The position numbers were made by a program, and so were the translations under genes. 5,654 bases of DNA, taken from Alcaligenaceae bacterium. Lineage in GTDB: Bacteria; Pseudomonadota; Gammaproteobacteria; Burkholderiales; Burkholderiaceae. The stretch spans positions 1 through 5,654 of the forward strand of contig CANBUF010000150.1 in assembly GCA_947372575.1 (NCBI GenBank), given 5' to 3'. Shown here piece by piece: positions 1 to 5,568 of the stretch. The first letter of the stretch is position 1, and every line of letters begins with the position of its first letter. The notes below the pieces were generated by a model. The model made no database searches. It saw only the letters and a program-made list of their open reading frames with translations, and had not been told where the DNA came from.

Positions 1-461
1 TCTCCTTTGCTCATGATGGCATCGCCTTGTGCCAAGGCCGATCGATAGCTCATGCAATCTGAGTCACTCATCCCTTTTTCGGCAGCCAGACGCGCCGCGA
101 GACCTTCGAGTACCCCACGCAGATCAAAAATCGCAATCAGCCGATCCGCATTCAGACTGCGCACGGTATAGCCACGATTAGGCTGATACTCGAGCAAACC
201 CTCTGCTGCCAGTCCGTTGAGCGCAGCCCGAATGGGCGTGCGAGAGACCTTGAGCATTTCAGAGAGCGCCATTTCGTGCAATCGCTCCTCGGGTTTGAAC
301 CGGCCCTCCATGATTTCTGCCCGTAACGCATCTGTGACAGATTGCGCCAGCGTTCTTGCAACCGGGATCTGACTTGCTGGGGTACGTGACACGGTCGCCG
401 GATCAAACCGAAAGGCGTCAGATGCCGTCATTTTTACGGGCTTGGTATCTTTTGGATTCAT
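1..461 (-). CDS. GntR-family transcriptional regulator, FadR/FCD type (3' part cut by window edge)
   Basis: The reading frame is open from an ATG at 461-459 down to base 1, giving 153 residues with no stop, so the C-terminus lies outside the window. Residues about 36-103 form a GntR winged helix-turn-helix: an N-terminal helix (ARTLAQSVTDALRAEIMEG), then LHEMALSEMLKVSRTPIRAA (61-80) as the helix-turn-helix, and a wing with LLEYQPNRGYTV (89-100). From about residue 108 the helical FCD ligand domain begins (LIAIFDLRGVLEGLAARLAAE), which places it in the FadR subfamily. Members of that subfamily are dimers that usually bind carboxylic-acid effectors and often repress a divergent catabolic operon. 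The neighbouring hydrolase operon is transcribed in the opposite direction, so it is the likely target. The start is uncertain: no good Shine-Dalgarno sequence precedes 461, and Met11 is an alternative. About one third of the protein, including most effector-binding residues, cannot be judged. Confidence 0.93.
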   Translation of the reverse strand, partial: MNPKDTKPVKMTASDAFRFDPATVSRTPASQIPVARTLAQSVTDALRAEIMEGRFKPEERLHEMALSEMLKVSRTPIRAALNGLAAEGLLEYQPNRGYTVRSLNADRLIAIFDLRGVLEGLAARLAAEKGMSDSDCMSYRSALAQGDAIMSKG

Positions 462-480
462 GAGAGCGCAATAAATAAAG

Positions 481-503
481 GGAATTAAGTACTACTTAAT
501 TCC
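481..503. repeat. Perfect 23-bp palindrome in the regulator leader
   Basis: The left arm GGAATTAAGTA (481-491) is the exact reverse complement of the right arm TACTTAATTCC (493-503), with a single C at the centre. It lies 20 bp from the GntR gene's start codon, on the regulator side of the gap. It could be a dimer-binding operator, or an RNA hairpin in the regulator's 5' leader. It differs from the TTGTATCCAA-type sites nearby, so a second regulator is possible. Confidence 0.75.
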
Positions 504-509
504 AATGAT

Positions 510-520
510 ATTGTATCCAA
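510..520 (+). promoter_or_regulatory. Putative GntR operator, copy 1
   Basis: ATTGTATCCAA is the same sequence as copy 2 at 573-583 read on the opposite strand. It sits inside an inverted repeat, GATATTG (507-513) and CAATATC (518-524), separated by TATC. The GTAT/C core flanked by TTG and CAA resembles the short GT-AC palindromes bound by FadR-type GntR proteins. On the minus strand it overlaps a -10-like TACAAT (515-510), so binding here could autoregulate the GntR gene. The function is inferred from position and repetition. Confidence 0.6.
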
Positions 521-572
521 TATCGTCGTATAGCTGTAATTTATTCGTATCAATTCAAACTATTTAGATACT

Positions 573-583
573 TTGGATACAAT
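573..583 (-). promoter_or_regulatory. Putative GntR operator, copy 2
   Basis: TTGGATACAAT on the plus strand is the exact reverse complement of copy 1. It ends four bases before the -35 hexamer of the rightward promoter at 588. A repressor bound here would probably hinder RNA polymerase, and an activator would also be well placed. The centre-to-centre distance to copy 1 is about 62 bp, close to six helical turns, so proteins on both sites would face the same side of the DNA. Confidence 0.6.
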
Positions 584-587
584 TTTG

Positions 588-617
588 TTGACAGTCTAAA
601 AGCAAGATCAATACACT
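588..617 (+). promoter_or_regulatory. Sigma70-like promoter for the hydrolase operon
   Basis: A consensus -35 hexamer TTGACA (588-593) is followed after 18 bp by TACACT (612-617), which matches four of six -10 positions including the first TA and the last T. The predicted transcript would start near 624 and have a leader of about 50 bases before the ATG at 675. The promoter directly follows operator copy 2. The start site is predicted only. Confidence 0.6.
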
Positions 618-674
618 CAAGCCATCAAATAAATGTAATTCACCTGAAATTAACGGCTTCCGGGGTAGATAAAC

Positions 675-1931
675 ATGGCGATAGAGACTGGCGGCGCGCA
701 AGCGCATGAGGCCGACAATGCGATCGAACGCATTAGCGACAACCATGCAGCGCACTATGAGCCCTTTGGCTGGCACCATTGGCCACAATCCCCCTGGTTT
801 TCTTACCAGTTTCGTCGCGGGCTTGGCGAAACACAGGAAGGAGGCGGTGCAGTCAGCGAAGTTTTTCAGGCTGCTTCACGTATTGATCCGACTAGCGAAG
901 AAAGCTGGCACATCGAGTGGAAGCGTATTGCGGATCGCAACTTTGAGCGCGCCCAAGCCGAAGAGCTGGCCGGTCACATCCGCACTGCATTAAATTGCTT
1001 TATGCGTGCGGCCGATTATTACCGTCAGGCAGAATTTTTCTTGCTGCCGGATGATCCGCGTCGTCTTGCCACATTCACCCGTATGGAAGAATCCAGCCAT
1101 GGATTTCTCAAGCATCTGAACCCAGCAGGTGAAGTGCTGGAAATTCCCTACGAAAATGGCGCAACCCTCCCCGCTTACTTTGTACGCGCCCCCTTTCCGA
1201 TTGCAAAACAGCCTGTGTTGATCTGCATGGGTGGTCTGGACTCCATCAAGGACGAGATGTGGTTCATGCAAGCACATGGTTGCCTGCAACGCGGTATTTC
1301 AGTCCTGATGATTGACGGGCCTGGTCAGGGTGGTGCACTGCGTCGCCAGAACCTTGTGAATCGTCCCGACACAGAAGTCCCCATCGGCTACTGCATCGAC
1401 TATCTCGAGACACGCGCAGATGTCGACACAAGCAAGATTGCCGTATGTGGTTCAAGTCTTGGTGGGTACTATGCCGCCCGCGCAGGGTGCTATGAACACC
1501 GTCTTGCAGCCTGCATCTCACACGGCGCGGTCTTTGCAATCACGGATATGTGGGGCAATGCCGCAGAAGACCACGGCCTGTCGACCCATATCAAATGGGT
1601 GTTCGGTTGCAATAGCATGAAGGAATCGATGGAAAAAGCACGGGCCTTCACCCTCGACGGGCATCTCGAAAACATGCAGTGCCCTTACCTCGTCATGCAT
1701 GGCGGTCACGATGTCCTGACCGTCTCCCAGGCACGCAAGGTCTATGACTATGGCGTGTCCAAGGGTGTGAATTGCACGCTCAGATTGCTCGAGGCCGAAG
1801 AGACCGGCGCGGAACATTGTCAGCATGACAATCCAACCATCGGCCAGGAAATTCTGTCTGACTGGCTGGCGGATCAATTCGGAATTGACCAGTCAGCGTT
1901 ACTCAAGCTCTCGAATAACCCACTTATTTAA
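675..1931 (+). CDS. Alpha/beta-hydrolase with helical N-terminal domain (DHPON-hydrolase-like)
   Basis: This is a 418-residue soluble hydrolase with no signal peptide. The first ~150 residues are mostly helical (conserved-looking stretch FRRGLGETQEGGGAVSE at 47-62, then RNFERAQAEELAGHIRTALN and AADYYRQAEFF). The catalytic fold follows: an oxyanion-type segment CMGGLD (184-189), the nucleophile elbow GSSLG (259-263, Ser261), an acid in HGGHD (Asp346), and a histidine in GAEHCQHD (His381, less likely His384). This arrangement resembles 2,6-dihydroxypseudooxynicotine hydrolase and related esterase/acyl-peptidase proteins, in which a helical region precedes or caps the core. Some of those enzymes cleave C-C bonds of ring-derived ketones. 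The true substrate here is unknown. The ATG has a GGGG-type ribosome binding site at about 662-665. It is the first gene of the operon, and the next gene begins 24 bases after its stop. An esterase or amidase role is equally possible. Confidence 0.93.
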   Translation: MAIETGGAQAHEADNAIERISDNHAAHYEPFGWHHWPQSPWFSYQFRRGLGETQEGGGAVSEVFQAASRIDPTSEESWHIEWKRIADRNFERAQAEELAGHIRTALNCFMRAADYYRQAEFFLLPDDPRRLATFTRMEESSHGFLKHLNPAGEVLEIPYENGATLPAYFVRAPFPIAKQPVLICMGGLDSIKDEMWFMQAHGCLQRGISVLMIDGPGQGGALRRQNLVNRPDTEVPIGYCIDYLETRADVDTSKIAVCGSSLGGYYAARAGCYEHRLAACISHGAVFAITDMWGNAAEDHGLSTHIKWVFGCNSMKESMEKARAFTLDGHLENMQCPYLVMHGGHDVLTVSQARKVYDYGVSKGVNCTLRLLEAEETGAEHCQHDNPTIGQEILSDWLADQFGIDQSALLKLSNNPLI

Positions 1932-1955
1932 TACTTCAAACAATATGGAACACGC

Positions 1956-2600
1956 ATGAATTTCGGTGTCGATCACGTTCGCGCAGCAATCGTTGCGATT
2001 GACCTGCATCGCGGTCATCTGGACATGTCTGTTGCAACGATGCCAGCCACCCAGGAAATTGCAGACCAGGTGGTATCCGCCAATCGGCAACTCTTCGATT
2101 GGGCGCGCACGCAGGCTATTCCTGTGATTCATTTAGTAACCCAGTATCGCGATGCAGAGGAAATTCGTCTCAATGCGTTTTGGCGTACGCGAGCCGAAGA
2201 TCCGAACAACCCCCGTAAAAATGTTCTCAAACACAATATTATTGGCATGCCAGGCGGTCAAATTATGCCGGGCTTGCTCGATGAACAGCGTGACTGGGTC
2301 GTTGACACCAAAAAACGCTATAACTGTTTTGTTGCGACTGACCTGGAACTATTGCTCAGATCGCATGGGATCAACACACTCATCATCACGGGTGTCAATA
2401 CAAATAGCTGCATCCTGTCAACGGTGACGGCAGCCTGCTCCATGGATTATGCAGTGATTGTTCCAAGCGACTGCGTCAACACAATGGATCAGCCTGCCCT
2501 GCATGATGCAGCGCTGCTTTGTATCCGGACAGCCTTCGGGTTTGTAATGACATCGCAAGAGGTGATGCAACGACCTGAACTGAGAAACCAGGCTCAATGA
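1956..2600 (+). CDS. Isochorismatase-family cysteine hydrolase (probable amidase)
   Basis: This 214-residue cytosolic protein is of normal length for the isochorismatase fold. The catalytic triad of the amidase members is visible: Asp16 in VAIDLHRGH, a lysine in DTKKRYNCF (Lys119 by alignment with the usual K-x-R-Y-S-A-F pattern) and Cys152 in TGVNTNSCILSTVTAA. The residues just before the cysteine (GVNTNSC) match the family's G-V-x-T-x-x-C signature. Having the cysteine argues for an active C-N hydrolase (such as N-carbamoylsarcosine amidase, maleamate amidase, ureidoacrylate amidase or nicotinamidase types) rather than an isochorismatase, which lacks it. It lies 24 bases after the alpha/beta-hydrolase gene, with TGGAA at 1946-1950 as a modest ribosome binding site, so it is presumably co-transcribed. 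Its likely job is to release ammonia or a carbamoyl group from a pathway intermediate; the exact substrate is not readable from sequence. Confidence 0.93.
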   Translation: MNFGVDHVRAAIVAIDLHRGHLDMSVATMPATQEIADQVVSANRQLFDWARTQAIPVIHLVTQYRDAEEIRLNAFWRTRAEDPNNPRKNVLKHNIIGMPGGQIMPGLLDEQRDWVVDTKKRYNCFVATDLELLLRSHGINTLIITGVNTNSCILSTVTAACSMDYAVIVPSDCVNTMDQPALHDAALLCIRTAFGFVMTSQEVMQRPELRNQAQ

Positions 2601-2621
2601 GTAATCGGGCATGATTATTGC

Positions 2622-2641
2622 TTCATCATTTGATTGATGAA
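2622..2641. repeat. AT-rich inverted repeat after the isochorismatase gene
   Basis: TTCATCA (2622-2628) pairs with TGATGAA (2635-2641) around a 6-base loop. The stem is short and weak, and no run of T follows, so it is a poor candidate for an intrinsic terminator. It may only mark the 3' end of the first transcript segment. Confidence 0.4.
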
Positions 2642-2653
2642 TACTGGATTTTT

Positions 2654-2678
2654 GATTCGTGATTCGTGATTCGTGATT
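2654..2678 (+). repeat. 7-bp tandem repeat (GATTCGT x3 plus GATT)
   Basis: Three uninterrupted copies of GATTCGT occupy 2654-2674, followed by a partial GATT at 2675-2678. Such a short tandem array can expand or contract by slipped-strand mispairing. It is outside any gene, so a change would alter spacing only. Confidence 0.85.
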
Positions 2679-2690
2679 GATGCTTGAAGA

Positions 2691-2740
2691 GTAAATTATT
2701 GAGCACGACCGTTTTGTAAATTATTCAGCACAACCTTTTT
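2691..2740 (+). repeat. 25-bp imperfect tandem duplication
   Basis: Two directly adjacent 25-base units, 2691-2715 and 2716-2740, match at 22 of 25 positions. Both begin GTAAATTATT, continue with AGCAC and ACC, and end in a run of T. The three mismatches are all in the second half. Tandem near-copies upstream of a gene may be paired binding sites for a regulator or simply an old local duplication. Confidence 0.85.
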
Positions 2741-2807
2741 TATTAAATTTTTAACCATTTTTGATTCAACCCGTTGCATCTCTCAAGATGATGCGTAGTT
2801 GGATAAC

Positions 2808-2812
2808 AGGAG
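2808..2812 (+). promoter_or_regulatory. Ribosome binding site that fixes the start at 2820
   Basis: AGGAG lies seven bases before the ATG at 2820. A TTG codon at 2799 in the same frame would place this site inside the coding region and lacks its own ribosome binding site, so the ATG is chosen. Confidence 0.85.
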
Positions 2813-2819
2813 TCCCAGC

Positions 2820-3695
2820 ATGGCCCAAACACCAGGCGAACGCGCCACTTACTCAGCGATTGTTGATCGTCCGGCACTAAAATTGCCTGACAACAACAAA
2901 ATCATTGTCTGGACGATCGTAAATCTGGAAGTCTGGGATATTGGTCGCCCTATGGCCCGTCAGGTACTGCCTGCGCCAACAGGCGTGGCACTGCAACCAG
3001 ACGTACCAAACTGGGCCTGGCACGAATATGGCATGCGCGTGGGATTCTGGCGCTTTAAAAAACTGTATGACTCACTGGGCATCAAACCAACGCTTTCTAT
3101 TAATGCGCGCGTGACGGTCGATTACCCCCGAGTAGCACAGGCCTGCCTGGATGCGGGCTGGGAGTTCATGGGCCATGCCTACGAACAAATGCCGATTCAT
3201 AAAGTTGAAGACCAAAAAGGCATGATCGAAAAATCCCTCGATACCCTCGAAAGATTTACAGGCAAACGCCCTGTCGGCTGGCTTGGACCCGGATTAACTC
3301 AAACATTTGAAACGCCCGATCTGCTGGCTGCTGCCGGTATCAAATATATTGGCGACTTTCCTTATGATGATGAGCCAACTGAAATCCAGACAGCAAGCGG
3401 TCCTCTGGTGACATTGCCCTACAGCGTAGAAAACAACGATATCCCGATGATGATCGTTCAACACCACGAGGCTGCCTACTGGACGCAAAAATGTATTGAT
3501 ACCTTTGACCGGTATTACCTTGAGGCTGCCGAGCGACCCAAAATCATGGCGATTGCCTTGCACCCATACATTAGCGGCCAACCTTTCAGAATCAAGTATC
3601 TGGAAAAAGTATACGAACACATCAACAAGCATAGCGGCGTGCTGCACTGGAATGGTGAACAAATTCTTGACTGGTACACCCAGTCAAAAAAGTGA
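2820..3695 (+). CDS. PuuE-like polysaccharide-deacetylase-fold hydrolase
   Basis: This is a 291-residue cytosolic protein with no signal peptide, which argues against a cell-wall deacetylase. It belongs to the NodB/polysaccharide deacetylase superfamily branch that includes the PuuE allantoinase. The usual first motif (TFDDG) is replaced by VNLEVWD (residues 34-40). The second motif appears as MGHAYEQMPIHKV (117-129), with His119 and His127 as candidate active-site residues. GWLGPGL (153-159) and ALHPYISG (246-253) correspond to the later conserved motifs. Enzymes of this branch hydrolyse C-N bonds of small cyclic or linear amides rather than sugar N-acetyl groups, so ring opening of an imported cyclic amide or ureide is a reasonable inference. 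The start is set by AGGAG at 2808-2812. The gene follows a 219-bp gap and precedes the transporter genes. The substrate is unknown; allantoin itself is not supported because no other purine-catabolism gene is in view. Confidence 0.9.
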   Translation: MAQTPGERATYSAIVDRPALKLPDNNKIIVWTIVNLEVWDIGRPMARQVLPAPTGVALQPDVPNWAWHEYGMRVGFWRFKKLYDSLGIKPTLSINARVTVDYPRVAQACLDAGWEFMGHAYEQMPIHKVEDQKGMIEKSLDTLERFTGKRPVGWLGPGLTQTFETPDLLAAAGIKYIGDFPYDDEPTEIQTASGPLVTLPYSVENNDIPMMIVQHHEAAYWTQKCIDTFDRYYLEAAERPKIMAIALHPYISGQPFRIKYLEKVYEHINKHSGVLHWNGEQILDWYTQSKK

Positions 3696-3760
3696 TGAAT
3701 CAGATCACCTCCTTTTCTACCCCTTGCACCCGTTGCATGCTGCATAAGGCTGAGCGTTAA
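3695..3760 (+). CDS. Possible 21-residue peptide ORF linking the hydrolase and permease genes
   Basis: An ATG at 3695-3697 overlaps the upstream TGA stop by one base (TGATG), and the ORF ends with a TAA at 3758-3760 that overlaps the livH ATG by one base (TAATG). The encoded peptide is MNQITSFSTPCTRCMLHKAER, written here as two parts: MNQITSFSTPC and TRCMLHKAER. It has a CxxC pair and no membrane segment. No strong Shine-Dalgarno sequence precedes it, so if translated it would rely on ribosomes terminating on the upstream gene. It may serve only to couple translation across the 64-base gap, or the exact fit may be chance. Confidence 0.3.
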   Translation: MNQITSFSTPCTRCMLHKAER

Positions 3761-4614
3761 TGTCTTTTACGTTGTTTCAAATCCTCAATGGCCTGACATT
3801 CGCCGCCTTGCTCTTTCTAGTGGCGAGTGGATTCACTCTGATTTTTGGATTGATGCGCATCGTGAATCTCGCGCATGGAGCCATGTACCTCATGGGCGGG
3901 TACGTGGCCTATGCTGTGGCCACGCAATTTGATAGCTTTGTGCTGGGGCTGGTGGCAGGCGCTGTTGCGACGGCGCTGATGGGCCTGGTCGAGCAATCAC
4001 TCCTGCGCTTTGCAAAAGGCGTCGAACTGCGCCAGGTCCTCATGACACTTGGACTGGCGCTGATTATTGACGATAGCGCACTAGTGATTTTCGGTGGTGA
4101 TACCTTCAGCATGCCAACATCAGACATCCTGAAAGGTCCCCTTGAGTTCTTTGGCATGGCGTATCCACGATATCGCCTGTTTGTGTTGCTTGTAGGCATC
4201 ATCATTTTTATCCTGTTGTGGCTTTTGATGAATCGATCACGACTGGGGGCTTTGATCCGGGCGGGAGTCGATGATGCCGAAACCGTCGAAGCGCTGGGCG
4301 TCAACATTCGAAAAGTCTTTATCTTTACCTTTATGCTTGGCATGGCGCTAGCAGGAATTGCGGGGGCGCTAGGTGGTGCCTTCCTGTCACTCTATCCAAG
4401 CGCAGACTCGGAAATCCTGGTCTACAGCCTTGCCGTTGTCATCATCGGTGGGAGAGGCAGCCTGGGAGGTGCGGCAGTGGGCAGTCTGGCAGTCTCGATG
4501 CTCTCCACATTTGGCCAGGTCTGGTTCCCCGAACTTTCTTACTTTGTCATTTTCGGACCGATGGCGCTATTGCTCGCGTTTCGACCAACCGGCCTGTTTG
4601 GTCGTCCTCAATAA
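3760..4614 (+). CDS. livH: HAAT-type ABC transporter permease, LivH family
   Basis: This 284-residue, very hydrophobic inner-membrane protein has the standard length and motifs of the branched-chain amino acid permease LivH. It opens with GFTLIFGLMRIVNLAHGAMY (24-43), the hallmark of the family. RSRLGALIRAGVDDAETVEALGVN lies at 159-182, in the cytoplasmic loop that contacts the ATPase. VVIIGGRGSLGGAAVGS (226-242) and RPTGLFG (275-281) complete it. I estimate about eight membrane segments. It would pair with LivM to form the channel. HAAT systems carry branched-chain amino acids but also urea, short amides and other small polar compounds, so the liv name marks the family, not the substrate. 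The short length excludes the UrtB urea permease, which has a long extra N-terminal domain. The ribosome binding site is weak (AAGG at 3746-3749), which fits translational coupling to the ORF ending at its start. Confidence 0.95.
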   Translation: MSFTLFQILNGLTFAALLFLVASGFTLIFGLMRIVNLAHGAMYLMGGYVAYAVATQFDSFVLGLVAGAVATALMGLVEQSLLRFAKGVELRQVLMTLGLALIIDDSALVIFGGDTFSMPTSDILKGPLEFFGMAYPRYRLFVLLVGIIIFILLWLLMNRSRLGALIRAGVDDAETVEALGVNIRKVFIFTFMLGMALAGIAGALGGAFLSLYPSADSEILVYSLAVVIIGGRGSLGGAAVGSLAVSMLSTFGQVWFPELSYFVIFGPMALLLAFRPTGLFGRPQ

Positions 4615-4629
4615 CAGCGAACAACTTCC

Positions 4630-5562
4630 ATGAACATGACCCATCAAAAAGTCTGGACCGTTTGCACAATTGTCTTGCTTGCCCTGATTCCCTTTGCCTT
4701 ATCTGGATACCAAACAAGCCTGGCAACACTGATGCTCATCTATGCGCTGCTAGCAATGTCTATTGACATCATGGCAGGATATACAGGTCGTACGCCTCTG
4801 TGTCACGGCGCAATTTTTGGAGTCGCGACCTATGTTGTGATGTATTACGTCACCTCCGCAGGAGGTAATCCCTGGGTCGGCATGCTGTTAGGGATCGGGC
4901 TGGCAGCATTGGTATCTCTTGTTTTCGCGCTCTTAGCGGTACGCACCTCGGGCGTCTATTTCCTGCTGCTCACACTCGCCTTAGGCATGGTGATCTGGGG
5001 TGTCTGCCAGCGATGGACGTCAGTGACCGGCGGTGAAAACGGGCTACGCGGCGCCGTTCGTCCTGACTGGCTCGTCGATCCTTCGCGTTTTTATTACTTT
5101 GTGCTGGCTGTCGGACTCGTTGCGACACTCATCATGTGGCGTTTTGTGCAATCACCCTTTGGTCTGTCGCTCAAAGGCATTCGTGAAAGCGAATCGCGCA
5201 TGAAAAGTCTGGGATATCACAGCACGCGCCATCTGATCATCGGATTTGTTTTTTCAGGTGTGATGGCAGGCGTAGCGGGCGTTCTCTACGCTTTGTTTAA
5301 TAGCTTTGTCAGTCCATCAAGCGTAGCGCTTGCCCAGTCTGTCAAAGGCTTACTGATGGCCATTATTGGTGGCGTGGGTACTTTATTTGGTGGCGTGGTC
5401 GGCGCAGCGGTCATTATCATTCTTGAAAACGTTGTCAGCTCATTTACCGAACGCTGGTCAATGGTACTGGGTGTCTTGTTTGTTCTGACGATGATCTTTG
5501 CTCCAGAAGGCATTGTTGGAAAACTACGTTCAATCAAATGGTCTCGCAAGGGATCAAAATAA
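4630..5562 (+). CDS. livM: HAAT-type ABC transporter permease, LivM family
   Basis: This 310-residue inner-membrane protein is the second permease of the transporter. Family landmarks in order are MAGYTGRTPLCHGAIFGVATY (residues 48-68), RTSGVYFLLLTLALGMVIW (105-123), TGGENGLRG (133-141), the cytoplasmic coupling stretch GIRESESRMKSLGYH (183-197), VKGLLMAIIGGVGTLFGGVVGAA (238-260) and MIFAPEGIVGKLR (288-300). Around nine membrane segments are likely. The C-terminus is basic (KWSRKGSK), consistent with the cytoplasmic side. It starts 15 bases after livH, so the two are certainly one transcript. No clear ribosome binding site precedes the ATG at 4630; Met3 is an alternative. No LivG/LivF-type ATPase domain is fused to it, unlike some LivM-LivG fusions, so separate ATPase genes should follow outside the window. 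Confidence 0.95.
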   Translation: MNMTHQKVWTVCTIVLLALIPFALSGYQTSLATLMLIYALLAMSIDIMAGYTGRTPLCHGAIFGVATYVVMYYVTSAGGNPWVGMLLGIGLAALVSLVFALLAVRTSGVYFLLLTLALGMVIWGVCQRWTSVTGGENGLRGAVRPDWLVDPSRFYYFVLAVGLVATLIMWRFVQSPFGLSLKGIRESESRMKSLGYHSTRHLIIGFVFSGVMAGVAGVLYALFNSFVSPSSVALAQSVKGLLMAIIGGVGTLFGGVVGAAVIIILENVVSSFTERWSMVLGVLFVLTMIFAPEGIVGKLRSIKWSRKGSK

Positions 5563-5568
5563 GTCGAG

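Larger units (their letters stand above)
462..674. promoter_or_regulatory. Divergent intergenic control region
   Basis: This 213-bp AT-rich gap separates the leftward GntR gene from the rightward hydrolase operon, so it must carry promoters in both directions. It contains a perfect palindrome (481-503), two oppositely oriented copies of an operator-like sequence (510-520 and 573-583) and a good sigma70-like promoter (588-617). No ORF with a convincing start or ribosome binding site lies inside it. A weaker operator-like GTATCAA is present at 547-553, between the two clear copies. Confidence 0.8.
2601..2819. other. AT-rich 219-bp intergenic gap inside the gene array
   Basis: This gap interrupts an otherwise tightly packed gene set. 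It contains an AT-rich inverted repeat (2622-2641), a 7-bp tandem repeat (2654-2678) and a 25-bp tandem repeat (2691-2740). An exact 11-bp direct repeat, ATTTTTGATTC, occurs at 2648-2658 and 2757-2767. I see no ORF with a ribosome binding site, no GC-rich terminator hairpin and no convincing -35/-10 pair. It could hold an internal promoter or control site for the transport half of the locus. Confidence 0.6.

Noticed and set aside
152..406. 84-residue minus-strand ORF within the regulator gene
   Set aside because: It lies in a different frame from the GntR protein, whose winged helix and FCD start are clear in the other frame. Its composition (rich in Arg, Ser, Trp, Cys) is typical of a shadow frame.
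564..788. 74-residue minus-strand ORF spanning the control region and the start of the alpha/beta-hydrolase gene
   Set aside because: It covers the promoter and operators and overlaps a well-supported gene in antisense. It has no recognisable domain.
1518..1877. 119-residue antisense ORF inside the alpha/beta-hydrolase gene
   Set aside because: It is fully antisense to the catalytic domain, which contains the nucleophile, acid and histidine motifs; no family features were seen.
2622..2641. Intrinsic terminator after the isochorismatase gene
   Set aside because: The stem is seven AT-rich pairs and no T run follows within several bases, so efficient termination is unlikely.
2654..2740. CRISPR array
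   Set aside because: The repeats are directly adjacent with no unique spacers, of two unrelated unit lengths (7 and 25 bp), and no cas gene is nearby.
2799..2822. TTG start adding seven residues to the PuuE-like protein
   Set aside because: The added stretch contains the AGGAG ribosome binding site for the ATG at 2820, and nothing suitable precedes the TTG.
3909..4343. 144-residue antisense ORF inside livH
   Set aside because: The Ser/Thr/Arg-rich, low-complexity translation is the usual antisense image of a hydrophobic membrane protein gene.
3760..5562. Urea transporter UrtB/UrtC
   Set aside because: LivH-family length here (284 residues) lacks the long N-terminal domain of UrtB, and no urease or Urt-type neighbour is visible.
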